From the NCBI GenBank assembly GCA_955652845.1, contig CATPBY010000399.1, forward strand, positions 1 through 5,836: DNA of 5,836 nucleotides, in the 5' to 3' direction. This document shows positions 1 to 5,836 of this stretch, piece after piece. Numbering within the stretch: position 1 is the stretch's first letter; every line of letters starts with the position of its first letter. Below the pieces are notes generated by a model. It saw only the letters and a program-made list of their open reading frames with translations. It had not been told where the DNA came from and did no database searches. Origin of the DNA: an uncultured Terriglobales bacterium (GTDB taxonomy: Bacteria > Acidobacteriota > Terriglobia > Terriglobales > Acidobacteriaceae). The position numbers and the translations under genes were made by a program.

Positions 1-1038
1 GACGCCCTGCTGACCGACGACTACTATCAGAGCGATCTGGCCTGGCTCGACCTGAAGGATCCAAAGTTCGACATCATCTTTGCGCCATACGAAATCTATG
101 ATGACACGCTCATGGGTCTGAAAGCTTCGTACGGCGCCGCGGTCCTGGCTCGCAATAAGGAAGAAAGTCAGAAGCTGGCGATGTTCCAGAAGTACGTTCC
201 CGATGTCCAGGACGCGCTCCCCTTGGCCGCCGAGGATCGTCCTTCAAAGCATGGTCTGCAGACGCCCATGGAAGTGATGGACGCGCCGTACCGCGCTGGC
301 GATCTCCGCCATGGCTACCAGGCGGTGGCTGATAATTTGCCCAATGATCCGCGAGTGCACGAACTGAAAGGCAGTAAGAAAATTTTCTTCAAGAATTTCA
401 TGGACGCCCGCGTCAATTACGTCATTTTGCCGCTGGCCAAGTTCATGATGCGTCCGGAGCAGGCAGCCAGGGCCTCCGCCGAAGGTTACATGCTGAGCAC
501 GATCATGCACGAGATGGCACACGGACTGGGTCCGGCGTTCGCGCGTACGGCGTCCGGCAAGATGAATATTCGCGAGGCGATTGGGCCGATCTACAGCGGC
601 CTCGAAGAAGCAAAAGCTGATGTAGTGGGCATGTTCGGGCTGCAGTGGCTGATGGAGCGGGGGGTCTTGCCTAAAGAAAAGACGGAAGAGTACTACGCAT
701 CTTACGTGGCGGGAATTTTCCGTACTGTCCGGTTTGGCATTGCGGAAGCGCACGGTAAAGCTGAGATGATGGAATTTAATTATCTCAGCGAACGAGGCGC
801 GATCAGGCGCGAAGCTTCAGGACGGTATGCCATCGATTATGCGGTTATGGCCGCGGCGCTTAACGATCTTGCCAAGGAACTTCTGGAAATCGAGGCCACC
901 GGCGACCGCCAGCGGGCCGAAGGCTGGTTCAAGAAGTATGACGTGATGCCGGCTGAGCTGCAGGCTGCGTTGAAGTCCGCCACCAGCGTACCGGTGGACA
1001 TCAACCCTGTCTTCTCTTTTAAGGAAAGCGTGAAGTGA
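1..1038 (+). CDS. M49-family (dipeptidyl peptidase III-like) zinc metallopeptidase, C-terminal part, 5'-truncated by the window
   Basis: The frame is open from base 1 to the TGA at 1036-1038, giving 345 residues with no start. The ATG at 112 is internal, because the codons before it encode family-conserved sequence (PYEIYDD at residues 29-35, then K41-A42). Family M49 enzymes cleave dipeptides from peptide N-termini; I infer that class but not the substrate. Visible motifs are HEMAHGLG (H170, E171, H174) as zinc site and catalytic Glu, EEAKAD (202-207) with E203 as the likely third zinc ligand, H251 in an EAHGKAE segment as a candidate for the downstream conserved His, and a C-terminal PVDINPVF segment typical of bacterial members. 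Classical M49 has HExxGH, so this protein is one residue shorter in the motif. Bacterial members I know of are about 500-700 residues, so roughly 200 or more N-terminal residues are missing. Export cannot be judged. Its only neighbour is convergent. The superfamily call is firm; the exact activity is less so. Confidence 0.85.
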   Translation, partial: DALLTDDYYQSDLAWLDLKDPKFDIIFAPYEIYDDTLMGLKASYGAAVLARNKEESQKLAMFQKYVPDVQDALPLAAEDRPSKHGLQTPMEVMDAPYRAGDLRHGYQAVADNLPNDPRVHELKGSKKIFFKNFMDARVNYVILPLAKFMMRPEQAARASAEGYMLSTIMHEMAHGLGPAFARTASGKMNIREAIGPIYSGLEEAKADVVGMFGLQWLMERGVLPKEKTEEYYASYVAGIFRTVRFGIAEAHGKAEMMEFNYLSERGAIRREASGRYAIDYAVMAAALNDLAKELLEIEATGDRQRAEGWFKKYDVMPAELQAALKSATSVPVDINPVFSFKESVK

Positions 1039-1074
1039 CCGATGCAAGCTTGGCCAAGCCTGTCCGTCCGGTGA

Positions 1075-1099
1075 GCTTCGCTCCTCAGCAGCGACGAGC
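1075..1099. terminator. Imperfect hairpin in the convergent gap, possible bidirectional transcription end
   Basis: The 84-bp gap between the peptidase stop (1038) and the mqnD stop (1123) contains GCTTCGCT (1075-1082), a 7-nt loop, then AGCGA (1090-1094), a 2-nt bulge and AGC (1097-1099). Together these can form an 8-bp stem. No T-run follows on either strand, so it does not meet the usual intrinsic-terminator pattern. The call rests mainly on its place between convergent genes. A 12-bp perfect palindrome (GCTTGGCCAAGC, 1048-1059) lies just upstream. Confidence 0.25.
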
Positions 1100-1122
1100 A
1101 CATCTGGGCCTGCGCAAACGAT

Positions 1123-2013
1123 TTATGCTACAAATTCCACTTTTGCTGCCAGCGGAATGATCCCCGCCTTGTGTCCCATGTCCAGTAAACGGCGCACTGC
1201 CTCCCGTCCATCCGGTCCGTAATCGAGAGTGCGCTCGTTGACATACATTCCGACAAATTTGTCGGCAAGCTGCGGGTCCAGATCGCGGGCAAACTGCATG
1301 GCATAAGCCAAGGCCTCCTCGCGATGATCGAGGGCATACTGAATGCTCTCGCGTATTGCATTCGATACGCTCAACATGATTTCGAGTCCCAAAGTGCGGC
1401 GGATGGCATTTCCGCCCAATGGCAGCGGCAACCCGGTCATCTTCATCCACCATTTGCCGAGGTCGACAATCCGCTGTAGTCCGGCTTTCCCGTAAGTCAA
1501 CTGGCCCTCGTGAATGATCAGACCAGCCTCATACTTGCCTTCCAGCACCTGGGGAATGATCTGATCGAAGGCAACCACTTCTGTCTCGATTCCGGGGGCA
1601 AAAAGCCGCAGCGCCAGATATGCAGTGGTCAGCGTCCCCGGAATTGCTATGCGTGTGCGCTTAATGTCGCTTTGCGAAAAAGCTCGGGTGGCAACGATCA
1701 TGGGGCCGTAACCGTCTCCGACGCTTCCGCCGCTCGAGAGCAACACGTAATTCTGTTGAACGTAGGGGTACGCATGAAACGAAATGGCAGTCACATCGTA
1801 CAACCCCTCCAATTCCATGGCTTTCCGGTTCAAAGTCTCAATGTCGCAGAGGGTATGAGTAAAGCGCAGCCCCGGAACGCGAACCTTGTTTGTGGCCAGT
1901 CCGTAGAACATGAAGGCATCGTCAGAATCAGGGCTGTGGGCAATGGTAATTTCACGTGCCGGAACGGATGCACTGGTTGGAGCGGAATCGCTGGCGCGGG
2001 TGATCGAACTCAT
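1123..2013 (-). CDS. mqnD: 1,4-dihydroxy-6-naphthoate synthase (MqnD), futalosine pathway of menaquinone synthesis
   Basis: MqnD converts cyclic dehypoxanthine futalosine to 1,4-dihydroxy-6-naphthoate, the ring precursor of menaquinone, in the cytoplasm. The 296-residue product has the periplasmic-binding-protein-like MqnA/MqnD fold signatures in order: HSPDSDDAFMFYGL (from residue 26), CDIETLNRKA, SFHAY (78-82), SGGSVGDGYGP (94-104), IPGTLTTAYL (124-133), GLIIHEGQ with the presumed catalytic H168, DLGKWW, and GLPLPLGG (194-201). The DAFMFYGL and GLIIHE motifs favour MqnD over MqnA. I chose the ATG at 2013 because it overlaps the bioY stop as ATGA, a coupling arrangement. The open frame reaches a TTG at 2040, but that start has no ribosome site and adds nine non-conserved residues. 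Even so, about 20 residues precede the first conserved strand. No other mqn gene is in the window. Expression probably depends on translation of bioY. Confidence 0.93.
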   Translation of the reverse strand: MSSITRASDSAPTSASVPAREITIAHSPDSDDAFMFYGLATNKVRVPGLRFTHTLCDIETLNRKAMELEGLYDVTAISFHAYPYVQQNYVLLSSGGSVGDGYGPMIVATRAFSQSDIKRTRIAIPGTLTTAYLALRLFAPGIETEVVAFDQIIPQVLEGKYEAGLIIHEGQLTYGKAGLQRIVDLGKWWMKMTGLPLPLGGNAIRRTLGLEIMLSVSNAIRESIQYALDHREEALAYAMQFARDLDPQLADKFVGMYVNERTLDYGPDGREAVRRLLDMGHKAGIIPLAAKVEFVA

Positions 2014-2606
2014 GGCTGAGTCCGCAAGACGCGTTGCCAACTGGTGGCGATGGCGGCTGCCATCATTACTTTGATGACTTCCGCAAAGACAAAAAAGTAT
2101 AGGCCGAATCTAACCGCCTGAGCAAAAGAGTGGGTCGAAATCACCAGCCACGAGAGGCCGCCGGAGAACAATACGAGTTCAGCGCACAGTCCCGCCATTG
2201 CAGCACGAATGAAACTCGCTTTACCTCGTTCCATGATCCAGCCCGCCAGAAAAGCGACCAGGGGATACGCCAGCAGAAATCCTCCGGTGGGGCCGAGCAA
2301 TTGCGCCAGCCCGCCTGGTCCAGTCGGACTGAAAACCGGAATCCCGGCAAGCCCTTCCGCCAAATAGAGCAATAACGCGAAAAATCCACGCCGGCTGCCC
2401 AGGGTCATCCCGACCAGCAGCACGGCGAAGTTTTGGATGGTCAGAGGCACTGGTGTGAAGTGCAGCGGCAAAAAAACACGGGCACACAACGCTACGAAAG
2501 CGCTGGCGCCGACTACGAGCGTGGCTTGCAGTACCCAGTAAAGAGCCCGATCACCGGTGCTGACTGGCTGAGTGGCGGCATTTGCCATGTTTGCGGGTTC
2601 TCCCAT
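2010..2606 (-). CDS. bioY: BioY family biotin transporter, substrate-binding S-component
   Basis: BioY is the membrane subunit that binds biotin. It works alone or with the ECF energizing module (EcfT and two ATPases), none of which is in this window. The 198-residue product is hydrophobic, with about six membrane segments (roughly 23-44, 56-72, 74-90, 109-127, 135-157, 164-190). It shows the family core: PVPLTIQNFAVLLVG (52-66), TLGSRRGFFALLLYL, GLAGIPVFSPTGPGG (85-99) and LLGPTGGFLLAYP (103-115). Near the C-terminus, FAEVIK (174-179) occupies the place of the usual PGDxxK, so E176 replaces the Asp. The ATG at 2606 directly follows the TAA of an upstream small ORF. A second ATG at 2588 (residue 7) has a better ribosome site, GGGAG about 11 nt upstream, and may be the true start. 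The gene overlaps mqnD by 4 nt. I see no BirA operator upstream. Confidence 0.93.
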   Translation of the reverse strand: MGEPANMANAATQPVSTGDRALYWVLQATLVVGASAFVALCARVFLPLHFTPVPLTIQNFAVLLVGMTLGSRRGFFALLLYLAEGLAGIPVFSPTGPGGLAQLLGPTGGFLLAYPLVAFLAGWIMERGKASFIRAAMAGLCAELVLFSGGLSWLVISTHSFAQAVRFGLYFFVFAEVIKVMMAAAIATSWQRVLRTQP

Positions 2607-2735
2607 TTAATGTTTCGCCTGCGTGTCTGCGGGTTCAATTCCTTTCATGTGGCGGCGCACACGAAGATAGAGAGCCATGCCAACCCACAGCAAAACTGCC
2701 GTGCTGAAGGCAAAAATCAGGAACCACCAGAGCAT
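2607..2735 (-). CDS. Small single-pass membrane protein, hypothetical (42 aa)
   Basis: This short frame begins at ATG 2735, or possibly an in-frame GTG at 2741, just after an in-frame stop at 2748-2750. It ends with TAA at 2607-2609, immediately before the bioY ATG. The product starts MLWWFLIFAF, continues as one hydrophobic segment (about residues 2-24), then has a basic patch (YLRVRRHMK, 23-31) and a short polar tail ending in QAKH. By the positive-inside rule the C-terminus should be cytoplasmic. I do not recognise the family. Support comes from the coherent membrane-protein composition, the exact fit into the gap between pepP and bioY on the same strand, and the zero-base junction with bioY. 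Against it are the short length and the lack of a strong ribosome site. It might be a leader whose translation feeds bioY, or an independent small membrane protein. Confidence 0.6.
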   Translation of the reverse strand: MLWWFLIFAFSTAVLLWVGMALYLRVRRHMKGIEPADTQAKH

Positions 2736-2794
2736 CCGCACGATGGCTTAGGATACCAAAACGAAGTTTCGACTGCGGATGGAATTTTGCAGGG

Positions 2795-4129
2795 TTAATT
2801 GCCAGCCATCGTACGTTCAACTTCATCTGCAGTATGGGGAAGTGATGCCGTGAGGTTCACCAGCTTACCTCCTGCGTCTACATAAAACATGTCTTCGATT
2901 CGCACCCCCAAACTCTCCTCAGGAATGTAAATACCAGGTTCGATGGTGAACACCATTCCTGGGCCAACCGGAACCTGGTAGTCGCCATCATCGTGGACAT
3001 TCAGGCCGACATAGTGACTTAGTCCGTGGATGAAGTATTTGCCCAGAGACCCGCCATAGAGATCCTTACCGTGAGAATTAATGTAATCGTAAGCAACCTG
3101 ATAGAGAGAGTTCGGCCCTTCGCGACGAAGAGTGGACTTCCCAGATTGGAATGCCGCAATCGCAGCCTCCTGCGCACCCAGCACGATGGCATATATCTCG
3201 CGCTGCCGCGGTGTGAATTTTCCCGACGCTGGCAGCGTACGGGTGATATCGGAGGCATACAGTGAATATTCGCCGGCCGCATCAATTACGACAAGATCTC
3301 CCGCCGCGATGGATTGCGAATCATCGGAATAGTGCAACACGGTGGAGTTGAAGCCTGCGCCGACAATTGGCGCATACGCCGGCCGTTCACAACCGCGCTT
3401 GCCCCACTCATATTGCATCAAGGCCGAAATCTCGCGCTCGTTGGCCCCAGGCTTCACGGCGTGCATGGCTGCGAGGTGGGCAGCGATCGAGGCATCCGTC
3501 GCCTTGCGAATGCGCTCCAGCTCGCCAGCATCCTTAAAGGTGCGCAGCAGGGTTAGCGGCGGCCGCACATCCTGAAATGCAACCGATACCGGAAAGGCAT
3601 TGGCGCGCTTTAACCATGCCAAAGGTTCTGTGGAAAGGGACGGTTGCTCGCCCGCAGGAATATCGGTATAGACAGCCTTGGTCTGCAGATTTAAGAGCCG
3701 AACGAGGTCAGAACGCAAGTTATCAATTGATTCAACGTGATCAAATCCGGTAATTCTGCTCGCGTCTGGATTTTCCGGCCCAAGTTTTGGGCCAGTCCAT
3801 TGCTCCTGCGATGGATTACGGGCGGGCAGAAAAAGGATCTCGGTGTAAGGTCTCCCCGAAGAAGTGTTATCCGTTTGGACAGCCGGCGCAATCAGCACAG
3901 CGGCCCCAGGCTCCGCCCAGCCGGTCAAATAAAAAAAATTGTTATCTGGGCGATAGCCGTAAATATCATTCGGGCCCTCCACTTCATCGAGCGCAAATAA
4001 AAGTACGACGCCCCCGGTAATTTTGCCAGCGAGAGCCTGCCGGCGGGCCCGGTAATCCGCGTTAGGTTGGCGGTCAAGAGCCGAAGCAGACTGAACCACT
4101 AGGAGCGCTACCAGCAGCAATCTCTTCAT
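2795..4129 (-). CDS. pepP: Exported Xaa-Pro aminopeptidase (M24B family, PepP-like)
   Basis: M24B aminopeptidases use a two-metal site, usually Mn, to remove an N-terminal residue preceding proline. From ATG 4129 the product is 444 residues and opens with a clear Sec signal peptide: MKR, a Leu/Val-rich core, then ASA before LDRQ. It should therefore act in the periplasm or outside, unlike cytosolic E. coli PepP. An N-terminal AMP_N domain follows (YRARRQALAGKI, NNFFYLTGWAEPGA), then the pita-bread catalytic domain. Metal ligands are all visible: D283 (VVIDAAG), D294 (SDITRT), H372 (HGLSHYVGL), E397 (FTIEPG) and E412 (GVRIED). The accessory H266 (LHYSDD), H379 (NVHDDG) and R410 are also present, so it is predicted active. 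The frame extends to a TTG at 4150 that overlaps the upstream gene, but the signal peptide supports ATG 4129, 10 nt after that gene's stop. No strong ribosome site is visible at either start. Confidence 0.93.
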   Translation of the reverse strand: MKRLLLVALLVVQSASALDRQPNADYRARRQALAGKITGGVVLLFALDEVEGPNDIYGYRPDNNFFYLTGWAEPGAAVLIAPAVQTDNTSSGRPYTEILFLPARNPSQEQWTGPKLGPENPDASRITGFDHVESIDNLRSDLVRLLNLQTKAVYTDIPAGEQPSLSTEPLAWLKRANAFPVSVAFQDVRPPLTLLRTFKDAGELERIRKATDASIAAHLAAMHAVKPGANEREISALMQYEWGKRGCERPAYAPIVGAGFNSTVLHYSDDSQSIAAGDLVVIDAAGEYSLYASDITRTLPASGKFTPRQREIYAIVLGAQEAAIAAFQSGKSTLRREGPNSLYQVAYDYINSHGKDLYGGSLGKYFIHGLSHYVGLNVHDDGDYQVPVGPGMVFTIEPGIYIPEESLGVRIEDMFYVDAGGKLVNLTASLPHTADEVERTMAGN

Positions 4130-4139
4130 GAGGTTTCTG

Positions 4140-5759
4140 TTAAACACCAACTGGAAATGGCTTGCTGTGGCTCTCCGTGCCCAGTGACAATCCGGACAGC
4201 CGCCCCTGAAGCAGTGACATGAGGCCGGTGTACCAGTATCCGATTACAAACAGAACGAGAAAAGGCACAGTGATGTAATTTTCATTGTCCACGGCGTAGT
4301 ACACGGTCAGGGCAAAATAACTGCCGATCAGAAGCTCCACCCAGGGCACCCAACCCAGACGGCGGCGATACGTGCTGGCGCGGACCCGATCCATTTTTGA
4401 CTCCAGACGGTACTTCGGGGTGCGCGTAAACTCCGTTTGCTTTCCGATTAATGCCTCAAGCACCGCTCGCGTGTTGGTGATAGTCAGACCAATGCCCAGC
4501 GCCATCAGGAATGGAAGATACAAGAGAGCTCGCGGCCAGGTTTTGGGAAACAGTTCACGCTGCGACACCAGATAGAAACTGGAAATTGAAAAGGTAGAAG
4601 CCAGAAATAATGGAAGATCTATGTACAGCATCTGAAACCATCCCTGATAAAAACGGATGACCATAGCCGGCAGCAGAAGTACCGACAGAATCACCATCAG
4701 GGGATAGCTGAGATTTGCCGTAAGGTGATACCAGGCTTCCAGCTTTACCCGAAATGGCTCGTTGCTCCTGAGCACCTGGGGCAGAATTTTCTTGCTGGTC
4801 TGGATCAGGCCTTTGGCCCAGCGCGCCTGCTGAGTCTTGAATGCCGTCATCTCCACCGGCAGCTCTGCCGGACACTCCACATCCTGCAGATAAATGAATT
4901 TCCAGCCTTTGAGCTGCGCCCGGTATGAGAGATCCGTGTCTTCTGTAAGCGTATCGTGCTGCCAGCCGCCGGCTTCCTCGATCGCGATGCGGCGCCACAC
5001 CCCCGCAGTCCCATTGAAGTTGAAAAACACATTACTGCGGGCGCGCCCGGAATGCTCGAGGACAAAATGTCCATCCAGCAAGATGGCTTCGACCTCGGTG
5101 AGAAATGAATAGTGGCGATTGATGTGGCTCCAGCGTGTCTGCACCATGCCGACTCTGGGATCAGTGAACTGGTGGATTGTCCGCAGCAGAAAATCCTCCG
5201 GAGGGACAAAGTCCGCGTCAAAGATGGTAATAAATTCGCCTTTGGCAGTCTTCATTCCTTCCGCCAGAGCTCCGGCTTTGAAGCCTTGGCGGTTTGTTCG
5301 ATGGTGATAAGAAATGGAACATCCCCGAGCCGCATATTGCTCGACCAGGGCGCCAGCCACCGCCGCGGTTTCGTCAGTTGAGTCGTCGAGGACCTGAATG
5401 TCCAGTTTCTCCTGCGGATAATCCAGCCGGCAAATCGCCTCCAGCAACCGCTCTACCACAAACTGTTCGTTGAAAATAGGCAGCTGAACTGTAACTCGCG
5501 GCAGATCGGAAAACCGGCCCGGCGGCTCCTTGGTATGGTTCTTTTTGTTCTTGTAATAAAGATAGACGAGGACATAACGATGCATCCCGTACGACGCTAA
5601 CCAGATCAGTACGATGAAATAAGGAATCAGCAACGCCATGTCGAACGCGTTCGCGTGATACAAGCCCTTGAATGTGGTATCAAGAAAATGCTGGCGAATA
5701 TAAGGTCCGATGCCGCGGGAGCCGACGAATGCAGCCAATTGCGAAATTGAGATAGGCAT
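4140..5759 (-). CDS. Membrane-bound processive glycosyltransferase, GT2 family (cellulose synthase / CslA-mannan synthase-like)
   Basis: This 539-residue integral membrane enzyme should use a nucleotide sugar on the cytoplasmic face to build a beta-linked polysaccharide or glycolipid. The sugar and product cannot be read from the sequence. One membrane segment (about 42-66) precedes the GT-A domain, which carries VTVQLPIFNE (89-98), DDSTDET (D125, D126), the DAD metal motif (D181, D183), TED (272-274, catalytic base D274) and QQARW (310-314), the Q-x-x-R-W acceptor motif of processive enzymes. About five membrane segments follow (roughly 350-370, 376-398, 409-430, 472-492, 496-518). The overall plan and the SHINRHYSFLTEVEA and FNFNGTAGVWRR segments resemble plant CslA-type and bacterial CslA-like proteins. 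No PilZ domain or BcsB/BcsC partner is present here, so it is not a standard bcs cellulose operon. The ATG at 5759 has GGGAGG about 13-14 nt upstream, somewhat far. It is the first gene of the leftward run. Confidence 0.9.
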   Translation of the reverse strand: MPISISQLAAFVGSRGIGPYIRQHFLDTTFKGLYHANAFDMALLIPYFIVLIWLASYGMHRYVLVYLYYKNKKNHTKEPPGRFSDLPRVTVQLPIFNEQFVVERLLEAICRLDYPQEKLDIQVLDDSTDETAAVAGALVEQYAARGCSISYHHRTNRQGFKAGALAEGMKTAKGEFITIFDADFVPPEDFLLRTIHQFTDPRVGMVQTRWSHINRHYSFLTEVEAILLDGHFVLEHSGRARSNVFFNFNGTAGVWRRIAIEEAGGWQHDTLTEDTDLSYRAQLKGWKFIYLQDVECPAELPVEMTAFKTQQARWAKGLIQTSKKILPQVLRSNEPFRVKLEAWYHLTANLSYPLMVILSVLLLPAMVIRFYQGWFQMLYIDLPLFLASTFSISSFYLVSQRELFPKTWPRALLYLPFLMALGIGLTITNTRAVLEALIGKQTEFTRTPKYRLESKMDRVRASTYRRRLGWVPWVELLIGSYFALTVYYAVDNENYITVPFLVLFVIGYWYTGLMSLLQGRLSGLSLGTESHSKPFPVGV

Positions 5760-5774
5760 GGCGCTTAGGGGACC

Positions 5775-5781
5775 CTCCCAG
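5775..5781 (-). promoter_or_regulatory. Probable Shine-Dalgarno sequence of the GT2 gene
   Basis: The - strand reads GGGAGGG about 13-15 nt before the ATG at 5759. It is a strong anti-16S match, although the spacer is longer than the usual 5-10 nt. No closer alternative is visible and no better in-frame start follows soon after, so it supports the ATG at 5759. Confidence 0.5.
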
Positions 5782-5811
5782 TAACTGTGAGAGCACCGGA
5801 CTGAACCCTTT

Positions 5812-5817
5812 ATTGTA
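5812..5817 (-). promoter_or_regulatory. Possible -10 element for the leftward operon
   Basis: TACAAT on the - strand matches the sigma-70 -10 consensus at five of six positions and lies about 53 bp before the GT2 ATG. A -35 box at normal spacing would fall at or beyond the window edge, so it cannot be checked. The call is weak on sequence alone. Confidence 0.3.
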
Positions 5818-5836
5818 ACCGAAGGGACCTGATGCA

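Noticed and set aside
112..1038. ATG at 112 as the start of the peptidase gene
   Set aside because: The frame stays open to base 1, and the residues encoded before 112 (for example PYEIYDD) are conserved in the family, so the ATG is internal to a truncated gene.
2762..2771. CGAA/TTCG inverted repeat followed by TTTT on the - strand, as a terminator after pepP
   Set aside because: The arms are only 4 bp with a 2-nt loop, which cannot form a stable hairpin.
2736..2794. An internal promoter or BirA-type operator in front of the small ORF and bioY
   Set aside because: A TATCCT -10-like string exists but no -35 box lies at acceptable spacing, and no BirA-like inverted repeat is visible.
2433..2798. 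121-codon + strand frame antisense to bioY and the small ORF
   Set aside because: It is antisense to a well-supported gene, has low-hydrophobicity random-like composition and shows no motif, so it is a shadow frame.
2635..2826. 63-codon - strand frame spanning the end of pepP and the gap before bioY
   Set aside because: It overlaps the pepP 3' end and the small membrane ORF in a different frame, has no family-like composition, and fits the spacing worse than the 42-codon ORF.
4555..4998. 147-codon - strand frame inside the GT2 gene
   Set aside because: It lies entirely within the GT2 coding region in another frame. The GT2 frame carries the TED and QQARW motifs there, so this one is a shadow.
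1..5836. A defence, mobile-element or biosynthetic cluster in this window
   Set aside because: All large genes belong to recognisable housekeeping or envelope families. There are no nucleases, toxins, transposases, integrases, direct repeats or attachment-like sites that I could detect.

Overview
The window (5.8 kb) looks like an ordinary bacterial chromosomal segment, probably from a soil-type Acidobacteriota. This assignment is an inference from gene content: a futalosine-pathway menaquinone gene, a CslA-like processive GT2, an exported Xaa-Pro aminopeptidase and an M49-type peptidase. It is not proven by any marker gene. I see no rRNA, tRNA, CRISPR array, insertion sequence, integrase or phage gene.

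Layout. On the + strand, positions 1-1038 hold the C-terminal 345 residues of an M49 (dipeptidyl peptidase III-like) zinc peptidase whose N-terminus lies outside the window. It ends in an 84-bp convergent gap that contains an imperfect hairpin. Everything from about 5815 down to 1123 is on the - strand and packed like one operon. In transcription order it holds: a membrane glycosyltransferase of the CesA/CslA GT2 superfamily (5759-4140); an exported M24B Xaa-Pro aminopeptidase (ATG at 4129, 10 nt after the GT2 stop); a 42-codon single-membrane-segment small ORF (2735-2607); a BioY biotin transporter S-component (2606-2010, its ATG directly abutting the small ORF's stop); and MqnD, 1,4-dihydroxy-6-naphthoate synthase (2013-1123, ATGA overlap with bioY).

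How they work together. bioY and mqnD are the only pair with clear translational coupling. They serve cofactor supply: biotin uptake and menaquinone synthesis. The GT2 and the exported aminopeptidase act at the envelope and have no obvious pathway link to the cofactor genes, so the cluster may simply be a housekeeping transcription unit.

Most notable points: (i) the M49-like peptidase carries a five-residue HEMAH zinc motif instead of the classical six-residue HExxGH; (ii) a small membrane ORF sits precisely between pepP and bioY and is easy to miss; (iii) BioY has Glu in place of the usual Asp in its C-terminal D-x-x-K ligand-site motif; (iv) three genes (mqnD, pepP, possibly bioY) have better-supported starts downstream of the longest open frame. 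I did not find a convincing new multi-gene system.
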